Positions 21,341-37,249 of a stretch of 64,000 nucleotides of DNA are shown here, in pieces. The position numbers and the translations under genes were made by a program. How positions within the stretch are numbered: position 1 is the stretch's first letter; the number at the start of each line of letters is the position of its first letter. Source of the stretch: Isoetes taiwanensis (lineage: Eukaryota > Streptophyta > Lycopodiopsida > Isoetales > Isoetaceae); NCBI GenBank assembly GCA_021234155.1, contig JAJEKV010000083.1:3002241-3066240 (forward strand), given 5' to 3'. Below the pieces are notes generated by a model that saw only the letters and a program-made list of their open reading frames with translations, was not told the origin of the DNA and ran no database searches.

Positions 21341-22810
21341 AGCAATAAGTTAAGATTGTGATATATCGAGCCATTACTATCATCATTCCTTGTACTAGTT
21401 GATCTTGGTCCTCATTATAGAGCTGCATAAAAATCTCATTAGACGTCAAGTTATTTTATCAAATTCCAAATTATAGGATAATAAAAAATATTCTAAATTA
21501 TAGGATAATAAAAATATTCTAAATCAAATTAATTTGGATATGACCAGGTTAATCTGATCACATATGAGTCTATATGGCTAGTTTCAAGGAAATGACATGA
21601 AGCTGTATGGGCAGGGAAAAAACCAATGGGCATCTCAAGGTATGAATGGAGGATATGAACAAGATGGACCTTAGATAATATAATGGTGTATCAAATTAAC
21701 GCCGAAATGACCAAAATAGATGGATTATATTAGTGCCTACAGAACAAGTCTTTAGAAAGGGGCAAAGATACATGTGAGAACAAGGCTTTATGGATTGGGG
21801 GAACCATGGGGCTTCAAAGATACATGTGAGAACAAGGCTTTATGGAGTTGTTGAACCATGGGGCTTCTTACTATATGTATGGCATTAAAAACTACAAACA
21901 AAGGTTACTAAGAGTACAGGTCATAAAGAAAAATAAAAATCGATGAAGGATGTCACATATTGCCTAAAGGGGGTGCATGCTCAATGGCAAGACCATATGG
22001 TAAGTCTGGAACTGTTTGTCAACATATGGGTAAAGATAGTTTTAAGTAAGGTTGTAATTTATGTGTAAGAATGGAGGCTACTGGATCAAATATGTACCTA
22101 CAAGAATGGCAATGGTATAATCGAGAACGAAGCTTTACATATTGAAGAAGCCAATTAGCAGCTAACTGTACAAAGTGAAGGATATGAGCAAGATAGATTT
22201 CAGACAGTATATGTTGGGTATTATTATAAGGAGAGACACAACATAGGAAACAAATACTAACAAATAGAGAGCTTGGAGGTAAGATTTTAAATACTAACAA
22301 AACAAACTATAGTATGTCACATCTTAGAAGATGGCAATGGCATGAAGCAAATAATGCATAAAGGAGCAACCTGTAATGGTGACGAGCGGCATATTCTCCA
22401 ATATGATTCACCTCATAGAGGATAAGTATGTTGAACACAACTAGAGGAGCTCCTATAAATAAATGTATGCCATTTATTGCAGGGCAGCAGTGCATAATAG
22501 CTTTCTGCCATTTATTGCAGGGCAAATAGCTTTCAGTATAATCTAGTAGAAGCAGACCAAAGCCGATGTGCACATTTTCATCGGGCTCTATTTAGCAGAA
22601 TTAATGAGACAACTAAAAGTAGACTGATTATCTAGCATAAATCCCAGCTGGCCATACTCTGATGTTTTCCTCAGCTTACCTATGGTTACAACTGATGCAC
22701 CACACTAAGGAAGTCTCTAAATCTATTTCTCTATGCTATTTTAGCTTATTTTCTGTTCTCTTGATTCCAAAGTTAAACAAGTTATGAACTGCAAAACAAA
22801 CTGCAAATAC
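21341..22810. other. no recognised gene; local tandem duplications
   Basis: Holds a roughly 50-bp tandem duplication at about 21767-21868 (shared agatacatgtgagaacaagg) and a short one around 22467-22527 (gccatttattgcagggca twice). Otherwise AT-rich and without coding signal. Confidence 0.5.
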
Positions 22811-22903
22811 CTATTCATCTCCAACTGCATGGTCATTCAATCCATGTCCTCCACATTCAACATGCCCTCCATGTCCGGAAAGATCTCCACGCCCTCCATG
22901 TTC
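22811..22903 (-). pseudogene. second copy of a Gly/His-rich exon, with stop
   Basis: 93 bases between a ttgcag acceptor and a GTATTTGC donor, encoding EHGGRGDLSGHGGHVE and so on. It matches the exon at 25680-25793 apart from small deletions, and its last codon is TAG where the other copy has CAG. Probably a duplicated and degraded exon of the gene at 25.7-28.6 kb. Confidence 0.6.
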
Positions 22904-23254
22904 CTGCAAGTATATGATATACATGAACAATGAAATATGAGCTCAGAAATATTTGCTAAATATTTGACTAGAATTCTTTGAGAACAGCAAGGAGAGGAGA
23001 TTCGAATTTGATAACTTTTAACACCAACACATATTTCAAGGATGTTTCAAAGTTTGAAAAGGTAATGGTTGGTTAGTACAAACTAGCAAATCTCGTTGGG
23101 GCATAATATGGGACATAAAGCCCATATACCATTGGTAGAGATCACCATGTTGAAGGACTAATGCCCACCAAGATCCGCTTAGGTGCCACTCCTTCATACA
23201 ATCATGAAGGGGATTCAGATGCACATTATACAACACTATGAGCAGCAGGTCTCT

Positions 23255-24010
23255 TTAGCTTACAAAGGTTAGCCTAAGGCCTTAACCTACATAGTTTTGA
23301 GTAGACTGAAGCTTCAGGCTACTGCTATAGGGCACTAAGGGCCATGTTATTGAAAGGCAAAGGCACCCATCCTCCTACTCCCTGCCCACCGGTTCAAGTG
23401 GTGTATCAGTCCATTTTATCTTTACGTAAAGTCCTGGTTATGAAGAATTAAAAGGCCAAACCACACTCCTTGACATATATCACCTCCACCTTGTACCACA
23501 TTGTACTCCAGGGTGCCTAGCTTTCCAGCATAACTCTAGGGGCAACACCTCTGAAGTCCTACCATTTTATCAGATATATGAAGTCCTACCATTTTATCAG
23601 ATATATAAAGCAGAGAGAAGTTTATGGCTATTGTTGAAGGCCATTCACGTAATCAACATAGAAATCTGTATACACTGGTGTGTATGTCCACCCGGCCAAC
23701 TATAGACCCATTGTTCATTATATATTATTTGAGACAAAATTGCAAGTGTCATTTGCTTTCAAAGGTAGCTTAAGGCCTTACCCTACACAGTTATGAGTAG
23801 ATTGAAGCTTACGGCTACTGCTATGGAGCACTAAGGGCCATGTTAATTGAAAGGCAGAAGCACCAATCCTCCTACCCCCTCTGAAAATTTGGGAACAGCG
23901 CGCCCTTTTGCTTCCAAAGGATATCCTACCATTTTAACCTTCAAATATATGAAACAGAGAGAAGCTTATGGCTATTGCTAAAGGCCATTCACGAAACCAA
24001 CCAAGAAACA
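23255..24010. repeat. two diverged copies of a long direct repeat
   Basis: The 120-bp stretch at about 23261-23385 recurs at 23757-23885, and the segment at 23565-23655 recurs at about 23925-24005. Shared strings include gggcactaagggccatgtta-like text and gagagaagtttatggctatt. Non-coding. Confidence 0.7.
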
Positions 24011-24400
24011 TGTATATGCCTTTTCCTGAAGGGCCAAGGGTCCATGTATAGCCTGCTACCTTGATAAATTGTTGCTCATTCCTGGAACATTTTGTGAAAC
24101 ATGCAGAATGTATATAAGAATGCCCATTTACTGGACATTGATGGGCATTCCTGTAAACAAGAAACTCACCTTCCTGTTACTGGAGCATGGTCATAGAAGT
24201 GAAGGCAGAAGGGAAAGACAATTAAAGAAACTAGCATCTGCCAGCCTTTAATAAATATAACGCTTGCACTCATATCTATTTTGACACTTTGCTTGTGAGA
24301 TTATCTATGCTATAAAATGTATTTAGAGCCTTTCTACCCATGTGCATTCCTTGGCTGGAATGTCCAGTATTCACATTGATGCTCTAATACATAAGCATAA

Positions 24401-24510
24401 ATGTAATGAACACAATGTGCACAACAGAAATGTAATGAACACAAATGTGCACAGCAGAAATATAATGAACAGCAGAAATGTAATGAACACAATGTGCACA
24501 ACACATATAA
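24401..24510. repeat. minisatellite with unit near 32 bp
   Basis: Three to four imperfect units of the form gtaatgaacacaatgtgcac followed by aacagaaat. Open frames through this block are artefacts of the repeat. Confidence 0.8.
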
Positions 24511-24889
24511 GAACAGCAGTTTAAGTTTTTATTTAACAATGAGGAACCAAAAAACATGATTGATGATGAGACCAATTGAGTAAAGTAAAGCCCCTCAAAC
24601 CTATATGTGTTAATCATTGTGTTGTCACAAAATATATAATGGCATATCATATTGTCGATTGATTATCAAACAAAAAGGATTTTTTGCCACTGAAGGTTTG
24701 CATCCATACTCTCCCTACAAATCGAGTACACATGATGTTCTTCCCAGGTCTAACGATCATTGTCATCACCTAAAATTACGATCTATAAAATTAGTGATTA
24801 AAATTCAAAATATTCTTGAATGTATTGGCTAAGGACTTTTAGAAAATAGACCTGAGCGTTGTGGAGCTTGAGGGGCAGCCTTGCTTCCA

Positions 24890-25560
24890 AAATAATTTCC
24901 CATTTTTTCAAACGCCCCGCCATCCGATTGACCCAACCAAAGTTTGTTGCAATTGGAGTTTCGCTCTTTCTACTTCTAAACTCTTAGAAAAATGGTCATC
25001 CATCATTGCAACAAGTTTGTTATTGTTATCTTCCATTGTTTTTGTTAATGAAGTGCTGCCACGAGCTCATCTTTTTCCTGACGACCCTACTTCTCCCACT
25101 CCAATATCATGATGACTTCCCTGATTTGCTGAGGTATCGGCAATATATTCTGGATCCACGGCAGGCCTAGAGGACTGAAATGAATCTAGCAGCTTATAGA
25201 TTGTTTCATCTATGACCGGAAGATTATGTACCTTTTTAATCTCATGTTTGGATAATGAAAAATACTCAGGCATACCGATCCTTTTGCTGAAATCATGAAC
25301 TTGTTTGTACTCTCCAATAAGGTTCTCGTATTTCAGCTTGCATCCATCTGCATCCCTATCATCAAAACCTATACCTGCCATCTTTTCAGAAATTTTTTTC
25401 CATCTCAATGCCGCTGATTCCATCCTATCCCTAGCTGAAGACCCCTCTAAAGCTAGCCATTCTTCCTTTTAAACTCAACTAGCATCCCGGGTTTCCCTCA
25501 AGTATCGAGTTCCTTGATCTTTTACGTTTTTGTGAGACATCGGATGGAATTGAGGAATCA
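24890..25560 (-). pseudogene. Myb/SANT-like (trihelix-type) DNA-binding protein, broken
   Basis: One frame gives a basic lead (SQKRKRSR), then KEEWLALEGSSARDRME, LRWKKISEKMAG, CKLKYENLIGEYKQVHD and MPEYFSLSKHEIKKVHN. This is the order of a Myb/SANT-like fold: spaced Trp, Arg, Cys-x-x-Lys and Phe. After SSGKR a TGA interrupts the frame, which then runs on through MEDNNNKLVAMMDDHFSKSL, a helical segment usual at the C terminus of such proteins. Two further stops (TGA, TAA) lie just before KEEW. PIF/Pong elements encode a protein of this kind beside their transposase, so it may belong to the element at 19.2-21.3 kb, but plant trihelix genes are also possible. Confidence 0.6.
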
Positions 25561-25679
25561 GAATCCAAATTGACACATAATTGCTATGCAAACAAGTGAT
25601 CTACTTTAGTATTTTTCGAGTTTACTTTGCTAATTTTTTATCTTGGACCTATGAGCAAAGAAGGGCCAGTATGAAATAC

Positions 25680-28629
25680 CTGTTCATCTCCATCTCCATG
25701 TCCATCTGCAAAGTGGTCATTCAATCCATGTCCTTCTCCGAATTCAGCATGCCCTCCATGTCCAGGAAGATCCCCTCCACGCCCTCCACGTTCCTGCAAG
25801 TAATTATAAGACACATGAGCCACAATTATCATTTAATTAATAACAAAAAAGTAATAATGATTATCAATCCAAGCCTATTCTGTGAACTTCAAAGTTCCAC
25901 TTACCATACATAAGATGTAAAGCATTTCCTATAACACACAATAAAAAATGTATGGATTTAAAAGGATGTATTGAGTATAATGACAAAGGTGCATCTTTAA
26001 TAGATGCAGCAAAGATGTTTCTGTTCACTCCACTGCTGCCTATATGGCTGCATGCAGGAACCAAGCTACCCCATGATGTCATGCGATGTTTGTTCCATTA
26101 TTTAGTTTCCGTATTTTATCGTAATGCCAATCTCCAAACTGTCATACTAGTCATATATCCATAGAAATGAGGGCATTCTCTGCAGAGAAATATACACAAT
26201 CTCATTCACTTCCACATACCCCTCTGTCTCCAAATCCTGCACTGATTGCTTATGAGTTGTTGCAATTCTCAAAGGTGATGTAGATGTGGATGGACTTCCA
26301 ACATCGATAGCAGCATCATCTTTTGTGCCAGGTTCAGCAATTGGGATGTCTGAGAATGGTAAATGCAACCCCTTCCCAATAACATTCTTCTTTTCACCTA
26401 CAACATGAGATTTTGCTATATTCAGAACTTAAGCATAGTGCACGAAACATGAATTGTTTAGTTTACTGCGCAGTTTTACTTCTTCCTTTCTTGATACTAC
26501 CCATGTCTGCATTGACACAATTGGGTGTCAATAAGAATGTAAACACTTGATTCGTAATCAAGGGGAGATGTAGAGTAGATAGAAGCAAAATCAAGAAAAA
26601 CAATCGATGCAAATCAAAAATGTAACAAATGTTAATTACATGCAAGTAGGTTTTTACTACAAGCAAACTTTCTGCTGATAATGTAACGACAAAATAGAAG
26701 TACATAAGTGTACATAGCTAACACAATGTAAAGGAAAACCAAATACTAAATTCAAATGTATTTCAGAACAAAATATTTTATCAATACACCCTATCAAATA
26801 CATCATTCAAAGATTGAATGTAAAGGAAAGTCAAATACCAAATTCATATGCATTTCTGATCACATGCATGTAAATGCAAAGTACAATATCAATGCAATAC
26901 ACCCTATTAATACACCCAGTAAAAGGAATTCCAAAAAAAACACTTCATAGTACAATCAATGCAATACACCCTATTAATACACCCCTCAGAAAGGAATTCC
27001 GAAAAAGCACTTCATGGCACATGTAAATGTAAAGTACAGAAGCAAATACATTTCCTCTTTACAGTAAAGACAAAACCACGCCAAATCAAATGTTAATACA
27101 GTTATGTACATGATGGAAACTAACTACATCTAAGTACACTCAAACTAATTATGTAATCAAAATAGAAATAGATGTACCTTCTAAGGGATTCCTAAAGCGA
27201 TCGCGGTCCTCTGACCATGAACAATCATGTACACATGTATTCGCTGTTGAAACCCCAATACAAGACAAAATAGACAATATGTATGACCACAAAGTGGAGA
27301 TATTACCATGGTCGAAGTCAAGGCAATCATTGTACTTTGCCAAGTATTGCTTATATGTGAGAATGAAGCGCCCGTCTTGTTTAGCGAGTATGGGAGCTGG
27401 CTGCAGCTCTATCGGTCTGATCTTTCCAAATGCTCGACCATCTCCTTTATTCTATTCTCACAGTTGGAATTAACTTCCAAATCCTTGCTGATTTTTTCAA
27501 TGGCAGCTTCTAATTCTTGCAAATCAGCCTTTAAACAATCAATGGGAATCATTAGAGCATCTAAGTCAGCAATATAAGGGTGAAAGCATGTTAGGGTGTA
27601 CCATCTAAAGTTCTTTTTAGGGAGTGTAAAACTACCCAGAAAAGTACCCAGCACTGGGTACTGGGAACTTGCATAAATGTCTCAATAAACAATAAGTTTG
27701 AGAGTTGATTCATTCATTTTAATCTCTAATAGTTTTGTGATCCTCTAATACTATAGATTAACATGTTATTGATCTTCAATTCAAAATTTTTGTATTGATT
27801 TTAATGGAAAGAAAAAACAGAAAGTACCAGTTTTAAAAGTACCCACTGTAGGTACTTTTGAGGGTTCCAAAAGTGGTACACCGTAGCATGCTTTCGCCCA
27901 TAACTTGATTTCTCCTCCTCTAAATGGAATGCCAAAGCCATTTGCACATCAGTTGGCTTCCCGCTTGCTTTTAAACCTGCCATAATGCTGAACTGCTCAC
28001 ATATTTTTGCATCTTTACTCTGCACAAGTCTTGTCAAGAAGCTCTTATCACTCTCATGCTTCAACAGTTCAATTTCCATTGTTTTCCTTTTCTCTTTTAA
28101 AGTCTGTATTTCATCAAGCATGGAGGCAGAATCTAATGCTCTTGTCTCCCTCCACCTTTTCATCATTTCCAACTGCTGCCCCAATTCTACCTGAGGCATA
28201 CATTTAATAGTTTGTAACATTGGAAGACTTTCTCAGTAGCTAATTGCTGTCCCGTCGATTCTTTTGAGAGCCTTTTGAATGAAGACTTGCACTTGCTTTC
28301 ACCTCATCCCAATCAATGCTTACTCCTTTGTAATGAAGTGCATATGCTTGGGCAAAATACAATGGAATGTGATGATTTGCAATGTCCTTCCTACAAAAAA
28401 CGTGCTCATACACAGAAAAAAAATCTGCCATCCAACCAGGCTTAATCCTGCACTCTTGATAACCCCTAACAGCAGGGGCTTCAGAACCCCAAACATCCTG
28501 CACTATTTGCACTAGCCCTGGAAACATGCTATCAAAATTGTTGCTCCTAAGCTGCCTGATGCTTACCTTGTCAAACTCGGGCGGCAAGACCTCCCGATCA
28601 AGAAGACCCACTCTTGAGTTTTTATTTGG
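25680..28629 (-). CDS. multi-exon gene of unknown function (coiled coil, Gly/His-rich exon)
   Basis: Exons joined in compatible phase on the minus strand: 28629-28303 (109 codons, REVLPPEFDKVSIRQLR to VSIDWDE), 28190-27307 (coiled coil, LEMMKRWRETRALDS, interrupted by the MITE at 27578-27899), 27243-27178 (CVHDCSWSEDRDRFRNP), 26397-26198 (GKGLHLPFSDIPIAEPG) and 25793-25680 (Gly/His/Asp-rich, ERGGRGGDLPGHGGHAEF). An alternative last exon, 26506-26463, ends in a basic KKGRSK tail and TAA. No true start is visible; an earlier exon must lie above 28629. The first exon has a folded, aromatic-rich look (PGWMADFFSVYEHVFC). I do not recognise the family. Neighbouring transposon genes suggest it may be element-borne. 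Confidence 0.45.
26463..26506 (-). other. alternative terminal exon of the unknown gene
   Basis: Preceded by a tgcag acceptor and in phase with the exon ending at 27178. It encodes DMGSIKKGRSKTAQ and a stop, a possible nuclear-localisation tail. It competes with the exon starting at 26397. Confidence 0.3.
26880..27020. repeat. 66-bp tandem repeat
   Basis: Two units sharing caatgcaatacaccctatta and aaaggaattcc-type strings, in the intron between 27178 and 26506. Confidence 0.75.
27578..27899. mobile_element. 322-bp MITE inserted in a coding exon
   Basis: Terminal inverted repeats of about 26 bp (gggtgaaagcatgttagggt at the left; complementary text ending gctttcgccc at the right) flanked by the 4-bp duplication ATAA (27574-27577 and 27900-27903). 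Removing the insert and one ATAA joins EEEKSSY to IADLDAL without any frame change. Short, no coding capacity, superfamily uncertain. Confidence 0.8.
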
Positions 28630-28758
28630 CTAATTCTAGTGGGAGACCTTGGCATGGGCTTTACTGAGGTTTGTTCGCGAGGAGATTTCCTTGAGATGTC
28701 TTTGTTCCAAGCTGCTTCGTCATGATCTCTTCCCTGGTGCTTCAGCTCTCTGAAAATG

Positions 28759-28910
28759 CAAGCTTTTGGCTATGGAGGTCCTGATCTTGGCTATGGAGGT
28801 TCGAATATGGATGTCAAGCTTTCGGCTATGGAGGTTCGAATATGGATGTCAAGCTTTTAGCCTATGGAGGTTCAATATGGATGTCAAGCTTTTAACTATG
28901 GAGGTTCGAG
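28759..28910. repeat. minisatellite, unit about 38 bp
   Basis: Four to five units of ggctatggaggttcgaatat followed by ggatgtcaagctttt, with small differences. All plus-strand open frames here come from this repeat. Confidence 0.85.
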
Positions 28911-29850
28911 CGGGAGGAAGGTTGAACAGAGCCGAGGAGAGTTCAAAATTATTTGCCCATTAATGATTCATTCCAAGAATAATAATTTCTGGGGGGGAGG
29001 GATTTCCTTACATTTTGAATTTGTAAATGTAAAATACGGGCACTTTTTTTGCCCACCCTTTCATGCTTCTACCCAGTTACTTGAATAAAGGCATATGACA
29101 AGTGGGCATGAAACAGGGCATGCATGCTATTTGATCACAGCATTAAATAGAATCTGACTAAGTGCAAGAATGTTTCAAGTTAAACTGACGTATTATTCCC
29201 TAAAATATTATTGTTAACCTATAGGGTTATGTAATAGCAATGTAATATATGTTGCCTTGATTAGATGCACTATGTGGTTGATTAAGCAGAGGAACATGCC
29301 TATCTGCTAATTATGCTTACTCCAGAGGTCCAAAGTAACGTTGCTTATGCTGGTTTATGAGTTGTCACAAGGATAAATTCTCGAAAATAATACTGCTGCT
29401 ACTGCATAGGGTTTTGCAATAGCGATATTCGCACAATATGCTCTTTAAGTTACTATTCTGGCAGAGTTAGCATAGCTAGAGGTTTGTTTAGCATGCATGT
29501 GTAAAGTAGAGGATGCTGGCTGGTTATTTAACTAGGGCGAGCTCCTTGGTATTTTTTAGCGATAATTTCAATTGCATGAATGCTCGCTCTATTGTGGTTT
29601 GGATTGCAAATGAGGTGAAGGGCGTTAAGCTCAAGAAACCTATAGCATACCTGCTAGTAGCTTAGGCTCTTACCCTGATTAAGGCTAACTGTCCTTTGGT
29701 TCTACTGCAGGTAACCAGGTTTCTTGCTCCTTGGTTTGTTTTCCCATTTATTCAAGTTGGAAAGCTATAAGACATGATGACATTGAAGATACATTTAGGC
29801 ATTGAAGATATGAAGATATCAAGTCTGGCGAGAGTTCTATGGGATTGATC
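28911..29850. other. no recognised feature
   Basis: AT-rich DNA without long open frames, repeats or RNA genes that I can support. Confidence 0.4.
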
Positions 29851-32130
29851 CCAAAATTTATGTAATCTTAAGGTGTTCGAAAGTCAATTCTGAACGTTCG
29901 TGAAGGTAAACATGATGTATGGACCAAAGTTTTAATATGATTGACAAAACGAAATTGTTATTGGACGAAAATGTTATTAGCTATAGATTCTGGTAAATTC
30001 TTGTGATTTAATAAATGTTAACCATTCTTAGGGCTTAAGTCAAATTTACACATGTTTTGGCTTAAGGCTGCAAATTGGCCTGAAGTGGTCTTTGCAAAAG
30101 TCCATGAAAGGTAAAAGTCTGTTTAAACATATTTAAAAGATATATTTTTTTTTATTTTATTTTATTTTATGGTCAACGGTCAAAATCGGCGGACTTGGGG
30201 ATTTTTGAGTTTAAAATCGAAAAAGAAAACCGTTTTTCCCTAAGTGCACCGGTTTTGAGTTTTCTCTCCTGTTTTCACCATTTTTGGTCGGCCAAAGGGT
30301 GTTCTAAGCTAATTAGGGTGTTCCGGACGCAATGGAACAAAAATCGCCGCAACCGAAGCTTCCTAGAGAAAGTTATGGTCCATCTAAACTTGGGTCCTCC
30401 AAATACCCCTTTTCCCTCCAAAGTCGCCCCTAACTTCCTAAATCTCAACAATTTCTTACATCAACCTAGCACAAGACTAAATCACCGAAAATTTAGGCAA
30501 AATCCAACTAGCTTAACTTCCACTTAACTACCGAACTAATCTGTTAGAGATTTGCTGTGCTATGATTCCCACCAACCGAATCATGGCTCATACCACTGCG
30601 GACGCCCCCCAATATATATATCTTGGCCCGGAGGTATACATATAGGGACTTCCCCCTCCCATGGCAATCAGCTCACCATGAGCAGGGCCCTCCGTCTAAC
30701 TCGGACCATCCGTAGAGAGATGCCCGGGTGAAGGACACGGAGGTGTCATTCGGCCCACGCCTTCAATGGGACTCCTAAGTTGCGGAAGCATGAATACATG
30801 TTAGCACACAGCATAAATCATATATAAATAACCACCACGAAGGGTGGCACATCCATCCAAGTACTAACGGCAAAGAATATGCATCTAATCCTAAGGAAAA
30901 CACCCCAAACCCATGGTTCTACCCCGGCTCAGACTCCAGTGAGGATCGACTGAAGCTAAGTCTCAAGAGATCAGCAGACCGAATCTTGGCATGGCGTTGG
31001 TATCGGCATAGAACATCTGGGCTAGGGTTGTCCACTCCATCCGCCCCTCACACCCACACTTTGCAGATGAGTCGAATCATGCTATGGCATCACTATAGCC
31101 TTTCGGAGACGCAGACTCAAGGTATCACCCTTCGAGCCTACTCCAGGGTTCATGAAGTCCTGGTCCGATGAGGCAGGTCAGGGAAGTGTCCCCTTCCAGG
31201 ATCACAGCGGTTCCATGGGTGAGCTAGAGAATACGTGCGCATCGGCCCCTCGCATCCGTGCAGACCTACTCCCCTAACTTTATCTTCAAAGTGCAGGATG
31301 CCCCATACGGGTCACACCTCTGCACCCAGGGAGTGTCAGACCCATACCCGGCCCTCTACGTGACCGGCTATCAGGCCTAGCCCACTGTAGGAGTCCCACG
31401 AGCCTTTTATGCTCGTGCAAGACCCCACCTCCACTTCACCACTGCGTCCCTTCTCTGGTGCTGAGCAATTCCATAGCATCCACGGCTCGGTGGTCTCTTG
31501 TGCACAGGCCGCATTTTTTGGGTTTTAAGGGTTCTATCTAGGAACATCTCTACTTCTAGAGGGCCTTTAGGTCTCTACCCCCCTAACACAGGAGGAACAT
31601 AAAGAAAGCTATCCCTATGCATCCATCCATCCATAGCTTTGAATAGAACATAAAATAGAGATTAACCATACATCTATTCATACAAGGGTTAACCCTAGCT
31701 ACCTTCTGAGCATACAAGGGTCAGTCCTATGACTATCTAGGAATTTAAGCTATCTACGTACTAACCGGGATCATAGCTAGGTCCACTATCGCTCGGGTGC
31801 TCCATCCTCCCGGCTGGAACATGGTGGAACAACAGCTCTTCCTCCACCAACCTCCCCCAATTCGAATTGGGGCAAATGGGGGTACAAAACCCCAATTTGG
31901 GTCCCAAGTTATTAACTCTCCTTGCCCAATCGATTTGGGCCAGGTGGCAGCTCCGGGTTGGCTAATATTAACTAATTTGATATTTTAGCCCTTTTAATAT
32001 TAGGTTAAGCCCTAAATTCGAATTAGGGTTTTAGGTTAGGCTCCACTTTAATAATGAATTATTAACATAGCTAACCATAGCTTATGAATAATTAGTGTGC
32101 CATTAATTATTCATAATGACGTCATGTATT
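29850..32130 (-). mobile_element. LTR-like non-coding block, possibly a solo LTR
   Basis: A G+C-richer, non-coding stretch (especially 30540-31560) with the texture of a long plant LTR. It cuts the LINE endonuclease at about 32130. On the minus strand a possible LTR start, TGACGTCATTATG, lies at 32124. I found neither a matching end nor a target-site duplication, so the borders and identity are tentative. Confidence 0.3.
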
Positions 32131-32134
32131 TATA

Positions 32135-33432
32135 CTCAAAGAGGCGATAAAATATATGGAACGTCACATTATCCACAAAGTGTGCTGCTGCAATAAAATA
32201 GTCCACCACATTTTTTCCTCTACATGTACACTTAGAGCTTTCTGGAAAATTTCTAGTGCCATTATACAATACTAAATTCAGGCCACTGCACATGTTCAAC
32301 AGAGCGGTACCCATGGGTGTAGGCCACGGATCCATATCCATTGACACACGATTCCATCCAATATCACACATTTCGTCTAACTGCTCCATCCACACTGGGT
32401 CCCCAGGTGCACTTGCTATTGCTGCCTGTTTTTTGCTGTTCTACCATTAAAATCTCCCATAAGCACCACTTCCCCCCTGGACAAAAAACCAGTTATGTCT
32501 TGCTCAAGTATTTGAAAAGGATCCTCCATGTCCAAGTTGTACATACTATAAGTCTGTTGTTTTAAAGGCGGGAAATAGCACCCTGCAATCATTAGGGTTT
32601 TTTTGAGATTAAAAAAGGGCCTTCAAAACATGCCAACTAAGCCAAATGAAGATAAATAAAATCTCCCGATCAGAAATCCTGACGGTCCAGTCAGCAAAAC
32701 TGTTATAACTAACTCACTGGATCACATTTTCTAGCATAACTATTGATAGAAAAGTCCAAATGAGCTCTCGTTTAGTGCAATAGATAGATCTCATTGAGAT
32801 CTTTCCAATCTTAGGTGCTTTGCACATATTTCAACCACTTATGATTGTCAAAACTCCAAAAAATATGATTTTTACCATTTTTTACTATCTTACGGAGCTA
32901 AAAGATATGCAAACCACCCAAGGTTGCAAAGATCTCAATGAGATCTATCTATTGCACCAAACAAGAGCTCATTTGGACTTTTCTATCGACACTTATGCTA
33001 GAAAATGTGATCCAGTGAGTTAGTTATAACTGTTTTGCTGACTGGATTACCAGTTCTGTTTTCTGATTGGTAGTTCATATAGCTTAGTCAGCAGTTCTTA
33101 GAAGGCCCTTTTATGATCTCAAAAAATCCCTAATAGAACATCTTACGGTTCTTTTCCCCCAGCTCCACCCATATATATTGTTTTGAGTCCTTAACTATGC
33201 TCACCGCATGTTTTAATTCCCTTCGGATATAACAGGCAACCCCTCCATATCCTCTTCTCCTCCACCCCTTCCTATTCCATACTGAGTGTAACAAACAGAA
33301 ACCTGGAATGTCTGGCAAACCAAATTCCTCATGTTCCCATGTCTCTAGAAAAAAGACCAAGTCTACTGATGCTAGAACATCATCCATTGAGTGCACTTTT
33401 TCCGCGCTCAACTGGCTTATGTTCCATGCCAT
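32135..33432 (-). pseudogene. LINE ORF2 fragment: apurinic-type endonuclease, split by a MITE
   Basis: Begins 21 bases after ORF1 with MAWNISQL (Asn of the active site) and has FFLETW (catalytic Glu) and GGVACYIRREL. After the MITE the frame resumes with CYFPPLKQQTYSM, MGDFNGR (catalytic Asp and Asn) and VVDYFIA. A TAG lies shortly after GDFNGR. The SDH motif and all reverse transcriptase are missing. The endonuclease would nick target DNA for target-primed reverse transcription; this copy cannot act. Confidence 0.7.
32595..33130. mobile_element. 536-bp foldback MITE inside the LINE
   Basis: Ends begin GGG and are inverted copies (gggtttttttgagat at the left, atctcaaaaaatccc at the right), flanked by TA on both sides (32593-32594 and 33131-33132). 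The inverted repeats extend about 240 bp inward with roughly 90% identity (shared ctaactcactggatcacatt), so the element is almost one large hairpin. A TA target fits the Tc1/mariner (Stowaway-like) type; TTA/TAA context leaves a Harbinger origin open. Confidence 0.8.
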
Positions 33433-33453
33433 AATCCTAATGGTCTCTATTCC

Positions 33454-37240
<3,787 letters not shown>

Positions 37241-37249
37241 CCCTAAACA

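Noticed and set aside
24401-24510. Possible CRISPR array
   Set aside because: Units are contiguous and imperfect, with no unique spacers, in a eukaryotic setting.
24342-24524. Asn/His-rich open frame
   Set aside because: Entirely produced by the minisatellite at 24401-24510.
28766-28963. Open frame with repeated MEVR-type text
   Set aside because: Comes from the 38-bp minisatellite.
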